Shown in pieces: positions 17,466 through 26,709 of a stretch of 64,000 nt of DNA (positions within the stretch are counted from its first letter, which is position 1; each line of letters opens with the position of its first letter). The notes under the pieces were generated by a model, which was not told where the DNA came from, did no database searches, and saw only the letters and a program-made list of their open reading frames with translations. Position numbers and translations under genes: made by a program. Source of the stretch: Leptotrichia sp. HSP-342 (lineage in GTDB: Bacteria; Fusobacteriota; Fusobacteriia; Fusobacteriales; Leptotrichiaceae); NCBI RefSeq assembly GCF_041199995.1, contig NZ_CP165646.1, forward strand, positions 1,798,001-1,862,000, given 5' to 3'.

Positions 17466-18198
17466 ATAAACCAAGTACATCTTTCATTGTGTACAGTCCT
17501 GCTTTTTTTCCGGCAAGAAATTCTACAGCTTTAACTGCTCCGTCTGAAAACATCTTTCTTGATAGTGCTTCGTGCTTTATTTCGATAATTTCGTCATTTT
17601 TTGCATAAATTACGGTATGTTCTCCGACTATATTTCCGCCACGTATAGCGTGAACTCCTATTTCCTTTTCAGCACGTTTACTGTGTCCTTCTCTTCCGTA
17701 AATTGTTCTATAATCTTTTCCATCATTATCCAGATTTTCCTTGACAACTTCAAGTAAAGTATTCGCTGTACCGCTTGGTGCATCAATTTTTCTGTTGTGA
17801 TGCTTTTCAATTATTTCAATATCAAAATCCTTTAATAATTTTGTCGCAAAGGCTACAATTTCATTTACGATATTTACTCCAACTGAAGTATTTGTCGCTT
17901 TAATTATTGGTATTTGCTTTGATGTTTCCTGGATTTTTGCAAGCTGTTCTTCTGAATGTCCAGTTGTAGCAATTAGAACTGGAACTTTTTTATCAATTCC
18001 CGCTTCAAGTACATCCTCCAGCAAACTAAAATGTGAAAAATCAATAATTGCATCAAAATCCACATCTTTTTTCTTCAGATTTTCAAAATCCCCATTTCCA
18101 AGCGGGTCAACCAGCCCAGCAAATTCATTTCCAGAATTTATTACTGATTCTTTTACATACTGTGCCATAACTCCAGCACCATATACTATTATCTTCAT
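17464..18198 (-). CDS. dapB: 4-hydroxy-tetrahydrodipicolinate reductase DapB
   Basis: A 244-residue NAD(P)H-dependent reductase of the diaminopimelate/lysine pathway. The N-terminal nucleotide-binding motif is YGAGVMAQYV. The family signature EKHHNRKIDAPSGTA carries the catalytic His pair and Lys. The C-terminal HAIRGGNIVGEHTV is also present. The length is on the short side but normal for Fusobacteria and Firmicutes-like DapB. AAGGAG precedes the ATG. No other dap gene is adjacent. Confidence 0.95.
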   Translation of the reverse strand: MKIIVYGAGVMAQYVKESVINSGNEFAGLVDPLGNGDFENLKKKDVDFDAIIDFSHFSLLEDVLEAGIDKKVPVLIATTGHSEEQLAKIQETSKQIPIIKATNTSVGVNIVNEIVAFATKLLKDFDIEIIEKHHNRKIDAPSGTANTLLEVVKENLDNDGKDYRTIYGREGHSKRAEKEIGVHAIRGGNIVGEHTVIYAKNDEIIEIKHEALSRKMFSDGAVKAVEFLAGKKAGLYTMKDVLGL

Positions 18199-18245
18199 AT
18201 TTTCTCCTTGCAGCTATTAAAATTTTGTATAAATAGTTTTACTAT

Positions 18246-18272
18246 AAAAGACCGAAAATCTCGGTCTTTTCT
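18246..18272 (-). terminator. Terminator after gloA
   Basis: A perfect 10-bp stem AAAAGACCGA (18246-18255) / TCGGTCTTTT (18261-18270) with a 5-base loop. It is T-rich on both sides and isolates dapB from the upstream gene. Confidence 0.8.
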
Positions 18273-18320
18273 TATTATATTTCTATTATTTGTTTTAAAT
18301 ATATTTTTATTATTAATTTT

Positions 18321-18704
18321 TTATTCTGCACGAATTACTTCCATACGGTAACCATCTGGATCCGTTACGAAATAATAATGTCCAGGTTTACCAGGCAAGC
18401 CCATAAGATCTGTTGTCTTGTATCCCATTGCCTTATGTTTTTCATTATCTCCTTCCAAGTCGTCCGAAGCAATTGCCAGATGTGAAAAACCGTCACCAAT
18501 TGTATATGAACCGTGACCGTAATTATAAGTCAACTCAATTTCAAAACTTTCTCCTGGAAGAGCCAAATAAACAATAGTAAATTTATGTTCTGGAAAATCT
18601 TTACGTCGATCTTCCTTAAATCCAAATGCCTTTTCATAAAATTCAATAGATTTTTCTAAATTTTCTACACGTAAACAAGCGTGCAGCATATTTAACATAG
18701 CCAT
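18321..18704 (-). CDS. gloA: Lactoylglutathione lyase (glyoxalase I)
   Basis: A 127-residue vicinal-oxygen-chelate metalloenzyme for methylglyoxal detoxification. The four metal ligands are recognisable: His in MLHACLRV, Glu in FEIELTYN, His in GFSHLAI and Glu in YRMEVI. Length fits the short bacterial Ni/Co-type enzyme. GGAG is eleven bases upstream. Whether it uses glutathione or another thiol in this organism is not determined by sequence. Confidence 0.9.
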   Translation of the reverse strand: MAMLNMLHACLRVENLEKSIEFYEKAFGFKEDRRKDFPEHKFTIVYLALPGESFEIELTYNYGHGSYTIGDGFSHLAIASDDLEGDNEKHKAMGYKTTDLMGLPGKPGHYYFVTDPDGYRMEVIRAE

Positions 18705-18754
18705 TTTAAATCTCCTTTAATTTTAATTTTTATAAAAACATTTATAAAAATGTT

Positions 18755-19759
18755 CTAACTGCTTCTTGATCCACCCATATCCAGTCTAAGATTTGGAAGT
18801 TTTCCTTTTATCACTTTTCTTTCGATTAATGATTCTGAAGCTCCTACTTTTGTCAATCTTTCTATAACTTCAATTATAAATTCATTATTTTCATCTACAT
18901 CGTAATCCGCAGGTACTCCTAAAAGCTCTCTTCCTTCTGGTGTTGAAACTGGAGTATTTATATATTTTATAAGCTGATTTGTGCTTGGATCGAATTTCAC
19001 TGTTCCCCATACTAAGTCAATATTATCAGAAACTTTATCATTTGGTGCGATGACTTCTACTGAGTGTGCTACTTCTGAAAAGTTTCCATATTGATCTTCA
19101 TATCCGATAGACGCTTCATAATTTTGATTTACATCAATTTCAGTAATATAATGCGAACCAATTCTTTCGTGTCTTATAATTTTTCTATATTCGTGTCCGT
19201 CTTTAAATATTTTTATAACTACATTATCAATAACTCCGTTATTTCTAGCTAATCTTTCATAGGTATCATCACGAATTTCCCAATAAATGTATAATGTTGT
19301 AGGATTTTTTGGCATTAGGACAAGTTCATCTGTAAAATACGCTGCTGGTAATGGAGCCTTGTCAAAGTAAATATCTTCGTGATTTGATTTACCGTCAAAT
19401 TCCACACCTTTTGCAAATTTTGAACGGTTAATTTCAGTTTCTACGTATCTACGTCTTATTTGTTCTAGCGAAATTTTTTCATAATTAAAATCTAAAGGGG
19501 TAAAAATTCTTCTATGTTTTCTACCTAGATTTCCTACTAATTTTCTATCAGCAAAGTTTCTGTAAAACGTTCTGCTTCTTTTAATAAAAAAGTATTTTAT
19601 CAAAATTTTCTCAATAGTTTCCCTTTCGATAACTTCCATTGAAATAAATCTTTCTAATTTTTTCAATTCTTTTTTATTTCTATTCCCAACTAATTTTTCA
19701 TTAACATAATTTCTATAAAATGTTCTCGTTCTATTTTTTTTCAATTGCTCCATTCCCAT
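18755..19759 (-). CDS. DUF4912 domain protein with two N-terminal RTFYRN repeats
   Basis: 334 residues. Residues about 135-300 match DUF4912 (LYIYWEIRDD..., a carbohydrate-module-like beta fold). The N-terminus holds two copies of a basic motif, RTFYRN-x5-KLVGN-like, at residues 12-26 and 63-77, with a helical spacer. There is no signal peptide. It lies 86 bp downstream of atpC and has a possible own -10 (TATAAT with TGG in front). Function is unknown. The repeated basic motif could bind nucleic acid or be a docking segment, which is speculation. Confidence 0.75.
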   Translation of the reverse strand: MGMEQLKKNRTRTFYRNYVNEKLVGNRNKKELKKLERFISMEVIERETIEKILIKYFFIKRSRTFYRNFADRKLVGNLGRKHRRIFTPLDFNYEKISLEQIRRRYVETEINRSKFAKGVEFDGKSNHEDIYFDKAPLPAAYFTDELVLMPKNPTTLYIYWEIRDDTYERLARNNGVIDNVVIKIFKDGHEYRKIIRHERIGSHYITEIDVNQNYEASIGYEDQYGNFSEVAHSVEVIAPNDKVSDNIDLVWGTVKFDPSTNQLIKYINTPVSTPEGRELLGVPADYDVDENNEFIIEVIERLTKVGASESLIERKVIKGKLPNLRLDMGGSRSS

Positions 19760-19845
19760 ACCACCTTTACATTATTTATTTAAAATTATTACTAAATTAA
19801 CTATATTTTATATTTATTATACCACATTTTTTAGAATTTCAAAAT

Positions 19846-20235
19846 TTATTTTCTACTCAAATTGCTCTTAATACGTTTTTTTGTTCCCAAAATATCCTGA
19901 TCTTCCTGTATTTTTTGTCTTTTTGCTCTTTCAATTGCTACTTCCCTTGCCATTCTTTCAGCTTCTGCTTTAGTTGCCTCAACAATATTTACTCCTAGAA
20001 TGACAACTTTATCTTGTCTTACTTCCAAAAATCCACCTTCCAGATAGTATGTGACATCTTCCTTATCTTTTTCACGAACAAGCATTTCTCCTGCACCAAT
20101 TGGTGTAATATAATTAATATGCTTTGCAAGTATTCCGATATCTCCATTTTCTGTACGTAATTTTACAAATTCAACAGGCTTTTCAAAAACTAATCTTTCT
20201 GGAGTTACTGCTTCCAAAATAAATTCTGCTGCCAT
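19846..20235 (-). CDS. atpC: ATP synthase epsilon subunit
   Basis: 129 residues. The N-terminal beta-sandwich (ILEAVTPERLVFEKPVEFVKLRTENGDIGILAKH) is followed by a C-terminal helical hairpin with AEAERMAREVAIERAKR. It belongs to the F1 central stalk and restrains ATP hydrolysis. It is the last gene of the operon, and GGAGG is close to the ATG. The gap to atpD is about 98 bp, wider than usual, and contains a hairpin. Confidence 0.93.
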   Translation of the reverse strand: MAAEFILEAVTPERLVFEKPVEFVKLRTENGDIGILAKHINYITPIGAGEMLVREKDKEDVTYYLEGGFLEVRQDKVVILGVNIVEATKAEAERMAREVAIERAKRQKIQEDQDILGTKKRIKSNLSRK

Positions 20236-20286
20236 AAAGCCTCCTTCTGTTCAAAGTATTCTTACTTTTAACTTTAAGTATTGGAA

Positions 20287-20310
20287 AACAGGGAGTGCAT
20301 TATCCCTGTT
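20287..20310 (-). promoter_or_regulatory. Hairpin between atpD and atpC
   Basis: AACAGGGA and TCCCTGTT form a perfect 8-bp stem with an 8-base loop in the intercistronic gap. On the minus strand only TTTT follows, so it may be a weak terminator or an RNA-processing or stability element. Confidence 0.55.
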
Positions 20311-20333
20311 CTTATTAAATATTATTTTAAAAA

Positions 20334-21734
<1,401 letters not shown>

Positions 21735-21789
21735 TTACCTTTAACCTCCTTCTTAATTTATGCTCAGATTCTTTAAGTTTGTAAAAAAA

Positions 21790-22650
21790 TTACTGTACTC
21801 CTAAAGAACCACTTATAATTTCTGTCAATTCCTGTGTTATTTTTCCTTGTCTTTCACGGTTATACTGTACTTCCAAATTTCTTATCATTTCAGAAGCATT
21901 ATCGTTAGCCTGTTTCATCGCCGACATTCTAGCTGAATGCTCACTTGCCGAATTTTCAAGTAACGACTGATATAATTTTATATTCAAAACTTGTGGCACA
22001 AATGAGTTCAATACTTCTTCCTCTGACGGATCAAACACATATTCCTTTGTTGGCAATCCTTCCTTTTTTTCTATTGGAAGTAGTTTTTCCACCTGAATAT
22101 TGTACTCAACTGCTGATACAAATTTTGAATAAATCATATAAACTTCATCATAAAAATCGTTTAAATAAAACTGCACTACATCTTCACTGATTTTTTTACC
22201 AGTTTCAAACATTGTTTCCGGAATCATCTGTGTATACTCACTATCCACATTAATATCCCGATTTTTACAATATTCTTTTGCTTTTCTTCCAATTGTTACA
22301 ACTGAAACATCTTTTCCTTCTTTCTCAAACTGCTTTCTCATGCTCTCAAGCCTTCTAAAAGTATTTGAGTTAAAGCTTCCACATAACCCACGATCTGATG
22401 TCATCACTATAATTCCGACTCTTCTAACTTCTGGTTTTCCATCAAAAATTACAAATTTATTTCCCTTAAGACTTGCAACTAAATTATCAAAAGCCTCATT
22501 TACAGCATATGCATAGTTTCTAGATTTTAGAGTTAAAACCTGAAATTTTTTAAATTTTGTAGAAGAAACAATATTCATTGCGTTTGTTATTTGGCTTGTA
22601 TTTTTTACACTGTCAATACGTTCCTTTATTTCTTTCATATTTGCTGACAT
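21790..22650 (-). CDS. atpG: ATP synthase gamma subunit
   Basis: 286 residues. N-terminal coiled-coil MKEIKERIDSVKNTSQITNAM, internal MTSDRGLCGSFN, and the C-terminal signature SARMSAMKQANDNASEMI. It is the rotor shaft of F1. It starts a few bases after the atpA stop. Confidence 0.97.
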   Translation of the reverse strand: MSANMKEIKERIDSVKNTSQITNAMNIVSSTKFKKFQVLTLKSRNYAYAVNEAFDNLVASLKGNKFVIFDGKPEVRRVGIIVMTSDRGLCGSFNSNTFRRLESMRKQFEKEGKDVSVVTIGRKAKEYCKNRDINVDSEYTQMIPETMFETGKKISEDVVQFYLNDFYDEVYMIYSKFVSAVEYNIQVEKLLPIEKKEGLPTKEYVFDPSEEEVLNSFVPQVLNIKLYQSLLENSASEHSARMSAMKQANDNASEMIRNLEVQYNRERQGKITQELTEIISGSLGVQ

Positions 22651-22665
22651 ATCATTTCACCTGCT

Positions 22666-24171
22666 TTACCATACATATTCTTTTTTAAAGTTCGTTATAA
22701 ATTCATCTAGTCTGCTTTTCATTTCATCGTCTAATTCTTTCTTCTCACGAATTTCAGTTAAAATTTCTGAATTATTTTTAAGTACTTCTATCAGATCTTT
22801 TTCAAATGTTCTGACTTTTTCAGTTGGAACATCATCAAAATATCCATTTGTTACACAGTAAAACGAAATTACTTGTTCCTGAACTTTAAATGGAGTATAT
22901 TGTGGCTGCTTTAATACTTCCATAATTTTAGATCCACGGTTAAGCTGATCTCTAGTTGCTTTATCCAAATCTGATCCAAACTGCGTAAATGCTAATAATT
23001 CATTGTATTGGGCAAGTTCCAGTTTTACTTTCGAAGCAACTTGCTTCATAGCCTTAATTTGTGCTGCTCCTCCAACCCTTGATACAGAAACTCCTGCATT
23101 TATCGCTGGTCTGAATCCTGAATTAAATAAATCTGTTTCCAAGAATATTTGTCCATCTGTTATTGAAATAACATTTGTCGGAATATATGCCGAAATATCT
23201 CCAGCCTGTGTTTCTACAATTGGAAGTGCTGTAATTGAACCTCCACCCAGTTTGTCGCTTAATTTTGCTGCTCTTTCAAGAAGTCTTGAGTGAAGATAGA
23301 AAACGTCTCCTGGATACGCTTCCCTTCCTGGCGGTCTTTTCAACAGTAATGACATTTCACGGTAAGCTACCGCATGTTTTGATAAATCATCATAAACTAT
23401 TAGCACATCTTTTCCTTGATCCATAAAATATTCACCCATAGCAACTCCCGAATATGGTGCTAAATATTGAAGTGGCGCTGATTCCGAAGCAGTAGCCGCA
23501 ACAATAATAGTATATTCCAATGCACCTGCCTCTTCAAGTTTTTTATAAATTTGTGCAACTGTAGATCTTTTTTGCCCAATTGCAACATAAACACATATAA
23601 CATCATTATTTTTTTGATTTATAATTGAATCAATGGCAATCGCTGTTTTTCCAGTCTGTCTATCTCCAATTATTAATTCCCTTTGCCCTTTTCCAATCGG
23701 AAACATTCCATCTATTGCCTTTATTCCAGTCTGCATAGGCTGTGTAACAGGTTTTCTTGCAATAATTCCTGACGCCTGTCTCTCAATTGGCATATATTTA
23801 TCAGCTGCTATCGTCCCTTTTCCATCAATAGGATTTCCAAGCGCATCGACTACTCTTCCGAGCAGCTCATTTCCAGCTGGAACTTCAGCTACTTTTCCCA
23901 ATCCTTTTACTATACTTCCTTCTTTTATTCCTTGTGTCTTTCCAAAAATTACTGCTCCAATGTTACTTTCTTCCAAGTTTAGTGCCATTCCAATAGTTCC
24001 ATTTTCAAACTCCAAAAGCTCTCCTGCCATAGCGTCACTTAATCCGTAGATTCTGGCAATTCCATCTCCCACTTCCAAGACCGTTCCAGTGTTGGAAATA
24101 TCCAGTGAACTTTTGTAATTTTCGATTTCGCTTCGGATTATTTTACTTATTTCTTCTGGCTTGATTCTCAA
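22666..24171 (-). CDS. atpA: ATP synthase alpha subunit
   Basis: The 501-residue non-catalytic nucleotide-binding F1 subunit. P-loop [13 protein letters not shown], and the alpha signature [17 protein letters not shown]. Length is normal (about 500-510). The N-terminus [19 protein letters not shown] is typical. It lies 18 bp after atpH. Confidence 0.98.
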   Translation of the reverse strand: MRIKPEEISKIIRSEIENYKSSLDISNTGTVLEVGDGIARIYGLSDAMAGELLEFENGTIGMALNLEESNIGAVIFGKTQGIKEGSIVKGLGKVAEVPAGNELLGRVVDALGNPIDGKGTIAADKYMPIERQASGIIARKPVTQPMQTGIKAIDGMFPIGKGQRELIIGDRQTGKTAIAIDSIINQKNNDVICVYVAIGQKRSTVAQIYKKLEEAGALEYTIIVAATASESAPLQYLAPYSGVAMGEYFMDQGKDVLIVYDDLSKHAVAYREMSLLLKRPPGREAYPGDVFYLHSRLLERAAKLSDKLGGGSITALPIVETQAGDISAYIPTNVISITDGQIFLETDLFNSGFRPAINAGVSVSRVGGAAQIKAMKQVASKVKLELAQYNELLAFTQFGSDLDKATRDQLNRGSKIMEVLKQPQYTPFKVQEQVISFYCVTNGYFDDVPTEKVRTFEKDLIEVLKNNSEILTEIREKKELDDEMKSRLDEFITNFKKEYVW

Positions 24172-24189
24172 AGAAAAGCACCTCCGTTT

Positions 24190-24717
24190 CTAAAAATTTT
24201 TCTTTATTTCTTCAATCTGATTTTTTATTGAACCGTTAATAACTTCATTTCCAATTTTTAAAATCCCTCCACCGATTATTTCTTTATCAACTTCAAGATT
24301 TAAAACAATTTTTTTACCGTATTTTTTTTCAAGTTTTTCTATTAGCAGTTCCCTTTGTTTTTCTGATAGCTCCTTTGCAAATATAGCAGTTATTGGAAGT
24401 TTATTATTTTCCTCATAATAAAGTTTTAAAAAATATTCCTTTATATCTCCAACTAACGATAGACGCTGTTTTCTTACGATATATTTAACTATCCCTAGCG
24501 ATTCTTTTGTAAAGTGGTCAAACGATTTTTCTAAAAACTTTTCTTTTTCTGAAAATTCTTTTAGAGGATCTTCTAAAATCTTTCTGAATTCCTCTTCCTC
24601 CTCATAATTTTCCATAAAAATATTTAGTACTTCCCTAACTTCATTTATACTGTCAGAAGATTTTGCTATATTGTAAATTGCTGATGCGTATCTTTTTGCA
24701 ATCTCATCCCTAGCCAT
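24190..24717 (-). CDS. atpH: ATP synthase delta subunit
   Basis: The 175-residue peripheral-stalk subunit. The N-terminal helical bundle begins EIAKRYASAIYNIAK. The C-terminal motif VDKEIIGGGILKIGNEVINGSI is the delta/OSCP signature. Its ribosome site lies inside the end of atpF, and the two are separated by one base, suggesting coupled translation. Confidence 0.94.
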   Translation of the reverse strand: MARDEIAKRYASAIYNIAKSSDSINEVREVLNIFMENYEEEEEFRKILEDPLKEFSEKEKFLEKSFDHFTKESLGIVKYIVRKQRLSLVGDIKEYFLKLYYEENNKLPITAIFAKELSEKQRELLIEKLEKKYGKKIVLNLEVDKEIIGGGILKIGNEVINGSIKNQIEEIKKNF

Positions 24718-24718
24718 T

Positions 24719-25213
24719 TTAATCTCCTATCTCATCAATAAACTTATTTATAGTTTCATCCTGCTTTTCATCAATATTTTCCTTAATGATTTTTTCTGCA
24801 AGTTCAACTGCCATTTCCCCAACTTCCTTCTGAAGTTCAAATTTAGCATTTTGCCGCATTTTTTCAATGTCAGCTTCCGCTTTCATCATCATTCTTTCAC
24901 GATTACTCATAGCTTGTGATATAATCTGATCTTTTCTGTCATCTGCCTGTCTTTCGGCTTTTATTAGAATATCATTGGCACGTCTTTTGGATTCCTTTTT
25001 TAATTTTTCCATTGTTTTTTTCTGTTCTTCCAATTTTTCCTTTTCGTTTTCAACAATTTCCATTTCAGACAAAGCCAATTTTTTTCTATCTTCTAGCACT
25101 TTATCAATCTTTTTTGCAAAAGTTCGTGAAAAAAAATAGACTAATACTATAAAGTTTATTATCTGAATAGCCATCGTAAAATCAATGTTTACTAATCTTG
25201 CTCCTTCATTCAT
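24719..25213 (-). CDS. atpF: ATP synthase b subunit
   Basis: 164 residues: one N-terminal membrane helix (MAIQIINFIVLVYFFSRTF), then a long charged coiled-coil rich in Lys and Glu. It forms the stator. A single b gene is present, with no b' paralogue. AAGGAG is five bases upstream of the ATG. Confidence 0.93.
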   Translation of the reverse strand: MNEGARLVNIDFTMAIQIINFIVLVYFFSRTFAKKIDKVLEDRKKLALSEMEIVENEKEKLEEQKKTMEKLKKESKRRANDILIKAERQADDRKDQIISQAMSNRERMMMKAEADIEKMRQNAKFELQKEVGEMAVELAEKIIKENIDEKQDETINKFIDEIGD

Positions 25214-25273
25214 ATTTACTCCTTAATTTACATTATTAATCCTATTTTTGTTTCTCTAAAATTTATTATTTTC

Positions 25274-25510
25274 TTACCCTTTTAAGAAAATTAACAAGAA
25301 AGCTATTACTAACGCATAAATTGCTGATGACTCTGTAATTGCAAGCCCTGTAATTAATGTTTGCATAATATCCTGTTTTGCTTCAGGCTGTCTTGATACT
25401 GCCTCTACTGCATAACCAGTTGCAATCCCTTGACCTAATCCTGCTCCAATTCCTCCTATCGCTGCAATTCCTGCTCCTAATAAAGCTGCTGCTTGAACTA
25501 TTCCTTCCAT
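25274..25510 (-). CDS. atpE: ATP synthase c subunit, sodium-type ion site
   Basis: A 78-residue hairpin of two membrane helices with the polar loop RQPEAK. The ion-binding set matches the Na+-dependent Ilyobacter and Propionigenium rotors: Q27 in GLGQG, then E60-S61-S62 and Y65 in ITESSAIY, equivalent to Q32, E65, S66, T67 and Y70 of Ilyobacter tartaricus. H+-type c subunits lack this Q/ES/Y set. The enzyme is therefore predicted to couple ATP synthesis or hydrolysis to Na+. AGGAGG precedes the ATG. Confidence 0.95.
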   Translation of the reverse strand: MEGIVQAAALLGAGIAAIGGIGAGLGQGIATGYAVEAVSRQPEAKQDIMQTLITGLAITESSAIYALVIAFLLIFLKG

Positions 25511-25648
25511 TCTCTAATCCTCCTAATTTTTATTAATTTATTTTTTATTAAACATAATTTTTATATCATAATGCTCTTATTTATACAAAATCCCTAAAAT
25601 TAAAGACTTTGAACATATAAAAGAATTACAAAACTGTAATTTTTAACT

Positions 25649-26545
25649 CTATTCTTCCTCACCTAATGCTTCACTTATATAAACTGAAGAAAGTATTGTA
25701 AATACAAAAGCCTGTACTATACCGATAAATAAATCTAAATATAGCTGTATAAGCATTGGCCATCCAACTGAAAACGAAAAACTTCCTTTCAGCATATTAT
25801 TTGTCATGGACTGAAGCAATCCACGTCCAACAAGGCTATATAGTAGTCCTACAATTACAAGTCCTGCCAGCATATTTCCAAATAGCCGCATTGAAGTGTT
25901 CAGTACTTTTGAAAAAATATCCACAATATTTAACGGAAACATAAACCACATTGGCTCAAACAATGATTTTATATATCCTTTTAGACCTTTTTGCTTTATA
26001 GAAACTGCCAAGAAAACAACAATTACCACAAGAGATAGCCCAATTGTCGTATTTGGATCTGCTGTTGGCGTTCTAAAAAATGGTTTTACTGTTCTAATTC
26101 CATTTTCCTTAACTGACATCATAATAAATGGAAATAGGAAAGTACTTAAATTTGAAAACATTATAGATGCAAACAATGCTGCAAAAAATGGTATATAAGT
26201 TTTTTTATGTTTTCCAAAGGTAGTCAAAAAGGTATTTTCAATAAAATGATAGTATTCTTCCATAACAATTTGCATTTTACTAGGCTTTTCTACACTTATA
26301 TTCTTTGTCCCTGCTCTTACGATAAATATAATTATCAGCATAACTGCCCAAGTATTAAGTACTGTCTGGCTAAGCGAAAATTTAAAGTTCCCAAAAACAA
26401 AATTAAAATAATGCGGTGCTTCAACAACTGAACTTGGTGATTCAAATTTTACTGGTAAAAATGTGGAAATAATTGATAAAATTATATTCACAACAATCAT
26501 CATAAGAAATAAAAATCCCAAAAATTTTAAAATTTTATTTTTCAT
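25649..26545 (-). CDS. atpB: ATP synthase a subunit
   Basis: 298 residues from the ATG at 26545, which follows GAAAGGAGGGAG; the frame is open a further 13 codons upstream, but that segment contains the ribosome site. A multi-helix F0 channel protein. The essential Arg lies in the helix reading LNTSMRLFGNMLAG, and the last helix region reads QAFVFTILSSVYISEAL. First gene of the operon; no atpI homologue was seen upstream. Confidence 0.95.
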   Translation of the reverse strand: MKNKILKFLGFLFLMMIVVNIILSIISTFLPVKFESPSSVVEAPHYFNFVFGNFKFSLSQTVLNTWAVMLIIIFIVRAGTKNISVEKPSKMQIVMEEYYHFIENTFLTTFGKHKKTYIPFFAALFASIMFSNLSTFLFPFIMMSVKENGIRTVKPFFRTPTADPNTTIGLSLVVIVVFLAVSIKQKGLKGYIKSLFEPMWFMFPLNIVDIFSKVLNTSMRLFGNMLAGLVIVGLLYSLVGRGLLQSMTNNMLKGSFSFSVGWPMLIQLYLDLFIGIVQAFVFTILSSVYISEALGEEE

Positions 26546-26605
26546 TATCTCCCTCCTTTCTCCCAACTTTGAGCAAAGATTCAATATTCTTTGTTACATA
26601 GAATT

Positions 26606-26634
26606 ATTATACTCCAATTGAATTTATTTTGCAA
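26606..26634 (-). promoter_or_regulatory. Promoter of the atp operon
   Basis: On the minus strand TTGCAA (26634-26629), a 17-base spacer and TATAAT (26611-26606), about 60 bases before the atpB start. Confidence 0.8.
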
Positions 26635-26709
26635 ATTTTATTCTTATTCAATTTATCCCTTTATTTAAGCACTTTTCTCTGTATTTTCCCATACCAAATA
26701 GCAAATTAA

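Noticed and set aside
26546..26584. A longer N-terminus for the ATP synthase a subunit.
   Set aside because: The extra 13 codons contain the GAAAGGAGGGAG ribosome site for the ATG at 26545.
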